Below are positions 13,924-18,889 of a DNA stretch of 18,889 nt, one piece after another; positions within the stretch are counted from its first letter, which is position 1; the number at the start of each line of letters is the position of its first letter. The stretch comes from an uncultured Lysobacter sp. Its GTDB lineage: Bacteria; Pseudomonadota; Gammaproteobacteria; Xanthomonadales; Xanthomonadaceae. Below the pieces are notes generated by a model that was not told where the DNA came from, searched no databases, and worked only from the letters and a program-made list of their open reading frames with translations. The stretch spans positions 1-18,889 of the forward strand of contig CAMLID010000064.1 of the NCBI GenBank assembly GCA_946480055.1. Direction: 5' to 3'. Position numbers and translations under genes: made by a program.

Positions 13924-13998
13924 GGGGTAGGAGCGGCGTAAGCCGCGACCGCATCCTGGCCGCAGCTACGCGGTCGCGGCTTACGCCGCTCCTACCCC
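13924..13998. repeat. Perfect 29-bp inverted pair of REP-like repeats
   Basis: 13924-13952 (GGGGTAGGAG head, GCGGC-GTAA-GCCGC hairpin, CGACCGC tail) is repeated exactly in reverse complement at 13970-13998, separated by 17 nt. Each arm is itself a hairpin, so a cruciform or a long stem with a 17-nt loop can form. It resembles the paired REP arrangement (BIME) and may act as a barrier to transcription between the convergent fur and recN. Confidence 0.85.
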
Positions 13999-14154
13999 AA
14001 GGCGGTGGATTCTGCTCGAAGGTCGAGTGTTCTCGGCTGTGGGCGCGGCGAAGTCGCGATGCGCTCCCGATTAGCTGCGGTGGTGCGTTCGAAGGCGGCG
14101 TCGCGTCGCGGCCATCGCGATTTGCCTGAGCTGACACCGCGATGGGTGGTTGCG

Positions 14155-14182
14155 TTATCGCGGCTCGCGCCGCTCCCACAGG
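14155..14182 (-). repeat. REP-like hairpin repeat, inverted copy
   Basis: On the minus strand CTGTGGGAG, stem GCGGC/GCCGC, loop GCGA, tail GATAA. Confidence 0.75.
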
Positions 14183-14235
14183 GAGCGGGTGCGGCGGATC
14201 GCGGTTTGCGCGGGGCAGGGAGCTATCGCGTCGAA

Positions 14236-14270
14236 TCCCAAGTCCCAAGTCCCAAGTCCCAAGTCCCAAG
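14236..14270 (+). repeat. Heptanucleotide microsatellite (TCCCAAG)x5
   Basis: Five exact head-to-tail copies of TCCCAAG, followed after ATC by a second, different heptamer array. Unlike the surrounding codon-biased DNA, it has no coding role on either strand. Confidence 0.95.
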
Positions 14271-14273
14271 ATC

Positions 14274-14308
14274 TCAGACCTCAGACCTCAGACCTCAGAC
14301 CTCAGACC
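14274..14308 (+). repeat. Heptanucleotide microsatellite (TCAGACC)x5 running into recN
   Basis: Five exact copies of TCAGACC. The last copy (14302-14308) contains the recN stop codon (TGA on the minus strand, 14302-14304) and its last codons, so the array abuts or slightly enters the gene. Confidence 0.95.
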
Positions 14309-15969
14309 ACATCCGCCAGCAGCCGCTTGGCCGCTGCGCGCACTTCCTTGGTCAGTTCCACGCCGCCGAGCATGCGCGCCAGTTCCTCTTCGCGCTGCTT
14401 GGCGTCCAGGCGCTGCACGGCGCTCTGGGTGACGCCTTCGCTGGCCGATTTGCTGACCCGGTAGTGGGCGTGGCCCTGGGCCGCGACCTGGGGCAGGTGG
14501 GTCACGCACAGGACCTGGCGGCTGGCGCCGAGGGCGCGCAGTTTCTGGCCGACGATCTCGGCCACGGCGCCGCCGATGCCGGAGTCGACCTCGTCGAAGA
14601 CCATGCTCGGGACCGCGTCCAGGCCCAGCGCGGCGACTTCGATCGCCAGCGAGACGCGCGAGAGTTCGCCGCCGGAAGCGACCTTGCGCAGCGCGCGCGC
14701 GGGCTGGCCGGGGTTGGCCGCGACCAGGAACTCGACGCGCTCGGCGCCGTTGGGATCGGGTCGGTCTTCTTCGACCGCTTCCAGGGCGATCTCGAAGCGG
14801 CCGCCGCCCATGCCCAGCTCGCCGATCAGGGCGGTGGTCGCCGACGACAGCGCGGCGGCGGCGCTCTTGCGCGAGGCGCTCAGGGCGTCGGCGCTGCGGC
14901 GCCAGGCGCTGCGCGCGCCGACGATCTCGCCGTCCAGGCGGGTCAGGCGTTCGCCGGCGCCGCGCAGCAGTTCGAGTTCGGCGGCCATGCCGTCGCGGTG
15001 CGCGCCCAGGTGTTCGGGCGTGACGCGGTGCTTGCGCGCGAGTTCGTGCAGGCGGCCGAGGCGATGCTCCAGGGTGTCGAGCGCGGACGGGTCGAGGTCG
15101 AGGTCCTCGTGGACGCGGCCGAGCAGGGCCAGGGCTTCGTCGATCTGGATCGCGGCGGCGTCGAGCATGGCGTCGACGTCGTGCAGGCGCGGCTCGTGTT
15201 CGGCCACGCGCTGCAGTTCGACCCGCACTTGCTGCAGGGTGCGCGACAGCGAGGGGCCGTCGTCGCCGCCGAGGCGGGCGAAGGCGTCGTCGCAGGCGGC
15301 GATCAGGCCGGCGGCGTGGGCATGGCGCTTGTGGTCGGCGAACAGGCGCGCGATCGCGTCGGGTTCCAGGGTTTCGCGTTCGAGTTCGGCGTACTGGTGT
15401 TCGAGCCAGCCGATGCGTTCGGACACGTCGCCCTTGGCGATCAGGACGTCGCGCTCGCGCAGCAGCTCGCTCCAGTCGCGCGCGGCGGCGGCGACCGCGG
15501 CGCGGGCGGCGTCGTTGCGGCCGTAGGCGTCGAGCAGGGCGAGCTGGCTGGCCTTGGACAGCAGGGCCTGGTGTTCGTGCTGGCCGTGGATCTCGACCAG
15601 GCGCGAAGCCAGGTCGGCGAGCTGGCCCAGGGTCGCCGGGCGGCCGTTGATCCAGGCGCGCGAGCCGCCGTCGGCGCGGATCACGCGCCGGACCTGGCAG
15701 CTGTCGTCCTCGTCGAGTTCGTTGTCGCGCAGCCAGGCCGCGGCCGGCGCGGCATCGTCCAGGGAGAAGTCGGCGACCAGTTCGGCGCGGTCGGCGCCGT
15801 GGCGGACCACGCCGCTGTCGGCGCGCAGGCCGCTGATCAGGCCCAGGGCGTCGACCAGCAGCGATTTGCCGGCGCCGGTCTCGCCGGAGATCACGGTCAG
15901 GCCGGGGCCGAACGCGAGCTCGGCCGCGCTGACCACGACGAAATGCTTGAGGGAGAGATGGGTGAGCAT
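14302..15969 (-). CDS. recN: DNA repair protein RecN
   Basis: 555 aa, matching the usual 550-560. SMC-like ATPase in double-strand break repair, acting early with RecA. Walker A GETGAGKS is at 29-36, the ABC signature ASGGELSRVSLAIEV is near 428-442, Walker B PSMVFDEVDSGIGG is near 453-466, and the H-loop is CVTHLPQVAAQGH. Between them lies a long coiled-coil arm with a hinge region. The start MLTHLSLKHFVV is typical of RecN; the frame stays open upstream only antisense to hrcA. It is divergent from hrcA over 144 nt, and a CTGT-N8-ACAG element lies in that gap, so SOS control is possible. The end is fused to a heptamer repeat array. The gene is probably monocistronic. Confidence 0.97.
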   Translation of the reverse strand: MLTHLSLKHFVVVSAAELAFGPGLTVISGETGAGKSLLVDALGLISGLRADSGVVRHGADRAELVADFSLDDAAPAAAWLRDNELDEDDSCQVRRVIRADGGSRAWINGRPATLGQLADLASRLVEIHGQHEHQALLSKASQLALLDAYGRNDAARAAVAAAARDWSELLRERDVLIAKGDVSERIGWLEHQYAELERETLEPDAIARLFADHKRHAHAAGLIAACDDAFARLGGDDGPSLSRTLQQVRVELQRVAEHEPRLHDVDAMLDAAAIQIDEALALLGRVHEDLDLDPSALDTLEHRLGRLHELARKHRVTPEHLGAHRDGMAAELELLRGAGERLTRLDGEIVGARSAWRRSADALSASRKSAAAALSSATTALIGELGMGGGRFEIALEAVEEDRPDPNGAERVEFLVAANPGQPARALRKVASGGELSRVSLAIEVAALGLDAVPSMVFDEVDSGIGGAVAEIVGQKLRALGASRQVLCVTHLPQVAAQGHAHYRVSKSASEGVTQSAVQRLDAKQREEELARMLGGVELTKEVRAAAKRLLADVV

Positions 15970-16039
15970 GCGTGGTCGGCGTTGTGGAGCGGCGATTGTG
16001 CCGGGTCGCGGATGACCGGGCCAGCGGGAGATGCCGCCA

Positions 16040-16055
16040 CTGTGGGGCGGAACAG
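16040..16055. promoter_or_regulatory. LexA-like CTGT-N8-ACAG element upstream of recN
   Basis: CTGT GGGGCGGA ACAG is symmetric in its outer four bases, 71-86 nt before the recN start and 59-74 nt before the hrcA start. recN is an SOS gene in E. coli, whose LexA box has this CTGT-N8-ACAG core, but the centre here is GC-rich and Xanthomonas LexA is known to prefer TTAG-containing sites. Low confidence. Confidence 0.3.
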
Positions 16056-16077
16056 TCTCCAGGGCTGAGACCGGCGC

Positions 16078-16106
16078 TTGCGCCGGACGCCCTGCGTGCT
16101 TATATC
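16078..16106 (+). promoter_or_regulatory. Sigma-70-like promoter of hrcA
   Basis: TTGCGC (16078-16083) as -35, 16 nt, then TTATAT (16100-16105, or TATATC one base on) as -10. Transcription would start at or within two bases of the hrcA ATG at 16114. No CIRCE (TTAGCACTC-N9-GAGTGCTAA) is present. Confidence 0.55.
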
Positions 16107-16113
16107 GACAGCG

Positions 16114-17163
16114 ATGAACCGCCGTCCTTCCGACCTGAGCCTGGACCCGCGTTCGCGGCAATTGCTGCGAACGCTGATCGGGCGGTATATCCACAGCGGC
16201 GAGCCGGTCGGTTCGCAGACGCTGGCGCGGCATGCCGGCCTGGACGTGAGCGCGGCGACCATCCGCAACATCCTGTCCGACCTGGAGGACGCCGGCCTGC
16301 TCAGCGCGCCGCACACCTCGGCCGGGCGCATACCGACCGCGCAGGGCTACCGCCTGTTCGTGGATTCCTTGCTGCAGGTGCGGCCGCTGCCCGAGGGCGA
16401 CCTGGCACGGCTGCGCAACGAGCTGCCGGCCGGTTCGGGCACCCAGGCCCTGCTCGGCAGCGCCTCGGAGCTGCTTTCGGCGATGACCCATTTCGTCGGC
16501 GTGGTCAGCGTGCCCAAGCGCGAACAGTTCGCGTTCCGGCGCATCGATTTCGTGCCGTTGGATGCGCAACGGGTGCTGGCGATCCTGGTGTTCGCCGACC
16601 ACGACGTACAGAACCGCGTCATCCAGACCAAGCGGCCCTACGACGCCGGCGAGCTGGAGCGCGTCGCCAACTATCTCAACAGCCATTTCGCCGGGCGCCC
16701 GGTCGCCGACATCCGCGCGACCCTGCTGCACGAGCTGCGCAGCGCGCAGTCGGAGATGGCCGCGCTGCTAGCGCAGTCGGTCGAGTTGGCCGAACAGGCG
16801 CTGGCGCCGGACCGCGACGACGACATGGTGCTGGCCGGCCAGACCCGGCTGATGGGCGTGCAGGAGCTGTCCGACGTCGAGCGCCTGCGCGAACTGTTCG
16901 AGGCCTTCGCCCGCAAGCGCGAGATCCTGCAACTGCTGGAGCGCACCATCCATGCGCCCGGCGTGCGCATCTTCATCGGCGAGGAAACCGGGCTGGCGCC
17001 GCTGGAAGGCGTATCGCTGGTGACCGCGCCGTACACCGCCGGTGGCCATGTGTTGGGCGTGCTGGGCGTGATCGGCCCGACCCGCATGGCCTACGATCGG
17101 GTGATCCCCGTAGTGCAGGCCGCCGCGGACGCGCTGGGGGATGCGTTCAAGTCTGAGGGTTGA
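16114..17163 (+). CDS. hrcA: Heat-inducible transcription repressor HrcA
   Basis: 349 aa, normal length. N-terminal winged helix: SRQLLRTLIGRYIHSGEPVG, SQTLARHAGLDVSAATIRNI, LSDLEDAGLL, followed by the diagnostic SAGRIPTAQGYRLFVD. The C-terminal GAF-like and dimerisation parts end with GVLGVIGPTRMAYDRVIPVV. HrcA binds CIRCE operators and represses chaperone genes when helped by GroEL. Here no CIRCE is visible before hrcA, grpE or dnaK, so its targets are probably elsewhere (for example groESL; inference). The ATG at 16114 is chosen over the TTG at 16078, which lies in the promoter. grpE follows only after about 500 bp of repeats and has its own promoter. Confidence 0.96.
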   Translation: MNRRPSDLSLDPRSRQLLRTLIGRYIHSGEPVGSQTLARHAGLDVSAATIRNILSDLEDAGLLSAPHTSAGRIPTAQGYRLFVDSLLQVRPLPEGDLARLRNELPAGSGTQALLGSASELLSAMTHFVGVVSVPKREQFAFRRIDFVPLDAQRVLAILVFADHDVQNRVIQTKRPYDAGELERVANYLNSHFAGRPVADIRATLLHELRSAQSEMAALLAQSVELAEQALAPDRDDDMVLAGQTRLMGVQELSDVERLRELFEAFARKREILQLLERTIHAPGVRIFIGEETGLAPLEGVSLVTAPYTAGGHVLGVLGVIGPTRMAYDRVIPVVQAAADALGDAFKSEG

Positions 17164-17221
17164 GCGGGATACGGTTGGTCGGCGCCGGTCTCGACGATGA
17201 TCGAGTCAGGAGCGGATCGGC

Positions 17222-17254
17222 TTTGGGGTAGGAGCGGCGTAAGCCGCGACCGCG
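17222..17254 (+). repeat. REP-like hairpin repeat
   Basis: TTTGGGGTAGGAG head, stem GCGGC/GCCGC, loop GTAA, tail GACCGCG. Nearly identical to the copy at 10175. Confidence 0.85.
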
Positions 17255-17306
17255 CCAACTCGATCGCCGCGACCGCCCGATTTCCGCACCGAACCGCACG
17301 CCCCCC

Positions 17307-17334
17307 GTGGGAGCGGCGTAAGCCGAGATCGCGG
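17307..17334 (+). repeat. REP-like hairpin repeat, degenerate stem
   Basis: GTGGGAG head, loop GTAA, but the 3' stem arm is GCCGA instead of GCCGC, which weakens the base pair next to the GA step. Confidence 0.7.
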
Positions 17335-17401
17335 GATCCGGTGGCCGTCGCAGGTCCCGGCTTCGGCACGGTCGCCGTCGGCCGGATGACCACCGCTTCG
17401 G

Positions 17402-17432
17402 GCATCGCGGCTACGCCGCTCCTACCCCAAAG
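17402..17432 (-). repeat. REP-like hairpin repeat, inverted, loop shortened
   Basis: On the minus strand CTTTGGGGTAGGAG head, stem GCGGC/GCCGC, but only GTA in the loop (one base lost). Inverted relative to the copy at 17222. Confidence 0.75.
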
Positions 17433-17602
17433 CAAGCGGAAGCGGCGCCGGAGCGACGGCGCAGGCCGCCGGCAATAGCGGCGTCGGTCTGACTATTCGG
17501 GCGGCGAGGCTGTCCATCGTCCCAAAAACGTCGCCGAACACCGGTGCTCGCCGCCGTTGCCGCGCGATCGCTGCAGATCGAGGCACTTCGGCAGCCCGCG
17601 CA

Positions 17603-17630
17603 CTTGAACGGTCCGGGCACGGCCCCAATA
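17603..17630 (+). promoter_or_regulatory. Sigma-32 heat-shock promoter of grpE
   Basis: CTTGAAC (17603-17609), 13-nt spacer, CCCCAATA (17623-17630). Compare the sigma-32 consensus CTTGAAA-N(11-16)-CCCCATnT. It lies about 40 nt before the grpE ATG. Confidence 0.85.
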
Positions 17631-17670
17631 GCTGCCCCAGTCGCGGATGAGCCGCCAGGACCCACCCAGC

Positions 17671-18180
17671 ATGAACCACTCCGACCCCAACTCCGAACTC
17701 CACCTCGACGAGCCGGCTGCGGCCGCCACGCCGGACGAGGCCGAGACCCTGCGCGCCGAACTGGCCCAGGTTCGCGAGGACGCGCTGCGCGAGCGCGCCG
17801 AACTCGACAACCAACGTAAGCGCCTGGCGCGCGACATCGACATGGCGCGCAAGTTCGCCAACGAGCGCCTGCTCGGCGAGCTGCTGCCGGTGATCGACAG
17901 CCTGGAAGCCGGCCTGGCCGCGGCCGGCGGCGATGCCGGCGCGCTGCGCGAAGGCATGGAGCTGACCCTGCGCCAGCTGCTCAAGGTCGCCGCCGACAAC
18001 GGCCTGGTCGCGGTCGACCCGACCGGCCTGGCGTTCAACCCGGAACACCACCAGGCCATGAGCATGGTCCCGGCCCCGGGCGTCGCCCCCAACCACGTGG
18101 TCCAGGTCTACCAGAAGGGCTGGCTGCTCAACGAGCGTCTGCTGCGCCCGGCGCTGGTCGTGGTCAGCCAGGACGCCTGA
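17671..18180 (+). CDS. grpE: Nucleotide exchange factor GrpE
   Basis: 169 aa from the ATG at 17671, chosen because AGGA lies at 17657-17660; an in-frame ATG at 17647 would add eight residues without a ribosome site. Acidic N-terminus, long coiled coil ([35 protein letters not shown]), four-helix part ([20 protein letters not shown]) and C-terminal beta wing ([40 protein letters not shown]). It releases ADP from DnaK and so sets the chaperone cycle. Expressed from its own sigma-32 promoter; dnaK follows after 143 nt with a second one. Confidence 0.97.
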   Translation: MNHSDPNSELHLDEPAAAATPDEAETLRAELAQVREDALRERAELDNQRKRLARDIDMARKFANERLLGELLPVIDSLEAGLAAAGGDAGALREGMELTLRQLLKVAADNGLVAVDPTGLAFNPEHHQAMSMVPAPGVAPNHVVQVYQKGWLLNERLLRPALVVVSQDA

Positions 18181-18212
18181 GCAGCGCCCGTCGCAGGCCC
18201 GGCCCTGGATGA

Positions 18213-18889
<677 letters not shown>

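Larger units (their letters stand above)
13800..14301. other. Gene-free repeat region between fur and recN
   Basis: No supported gene. It contains an inverted pair of REP-like repeats (13924-13998), another inverted copy (14155-14182), degenerate GC-rich relatives around 14036-14150, and two heptamer microsatellites (14236-14308). All are listed separately. Confidence 0.65.
17164..17602. other. Repeat-filled gap between hrcA and grpE
   Basis: No gene. Three REP-like copies (two direct, one inverted) occupy 17222-17432. The rest (17433-17602) shows nothing clear. The gap probably uncouples grpE-dnaK transcription from hrcA. Confidence 0.6.

Noticed and set aside
14005..16068. 687-codon plus-strand open frame opposite recN
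   Set aside because: Antisense to an intact recN and runs through the microsatellites; no recognisable product.
16078..16113. Upstream TTG start for hrcA adding 12 residues
   Set aside because: The TTG is part of the -35 element and the added residues do not belong to the family; ATG at 16114 gives the normal length.

Overview
The window looks like a piece of a high-GC gammaproteobacterial chromosome of the Xanthomonadaceae (Lysobacterales), most likely Lysobacter or a close relative. Three things point there: the gene neighbourhood (smpB divergent from ratA-rnfH, bamE divergent from fur, recN divergent from hrcA, then grpE and dnaK); the many dispersed GTAG/GGAG-type palindromes typical of Xanthomonadaceae intergenic DNA; and several genes whose -10 hexamer lies only 6 nt before the ATG, as expected for leaderless mRNAs. 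The species assignment is inference; no database was searched.

Layout. 1-1785: C-terminal part of an RND efflux permease. 1837-3698: three small genes of unknown function (one probably leaderless, two encoding exported proteins). 3736-5904: a large minus-strand membrane sensor with exported TPRs, one membrane span, a PAS domain and an unrecognised C-terminal domain. 6377-7687: a compact accessory module made of a CI-like repressor without a protease domain, facing a Cro/YdaS-like protein that is translationally coupled to a small one-span membrane protein; their shared control region holds three palindromes. 7745-9934: an orphan CHASE-PAS histidine kinase. 9935-10706: a gene-free stretch full of hairpin repeats. 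10707-18889: a conserved housekeeping block for ribosome rescue (smpB), the ratA-rnfH pair, outer-membrane assembly (bamE) with a papain-like hydrolase, iron control (fur), DNA repair (recN) and heat shock (hrcA, grpE, start of dnaK).

Regulation readable from the sequence: good sigma-32 promoters lie separately before grpE and before dnaK, while hrcA has a sigma-70-like, probably leaderless promoter and no recognisable CIRCE operator. A CTGT-N8-ACAG element lies in the recN/hrcA divergent region. Intrinsic terminators follow fur and the 2266-2922 gene. About ten copies of one REP-like hairpin repeat occur only between genes, and nine of the ten have a GNRA-type loop. Two heptanucleotide microsatellites abut the end of recN.

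The best candidate for an undescribed system is the CI/Cro-like switch with its coupled membrane protein (6377-7687): it has the layout of a phage lysogeny switch but no phage genes around it. Most remaining open reading frames in other frames are shadows of these genes caused by the high GC content.
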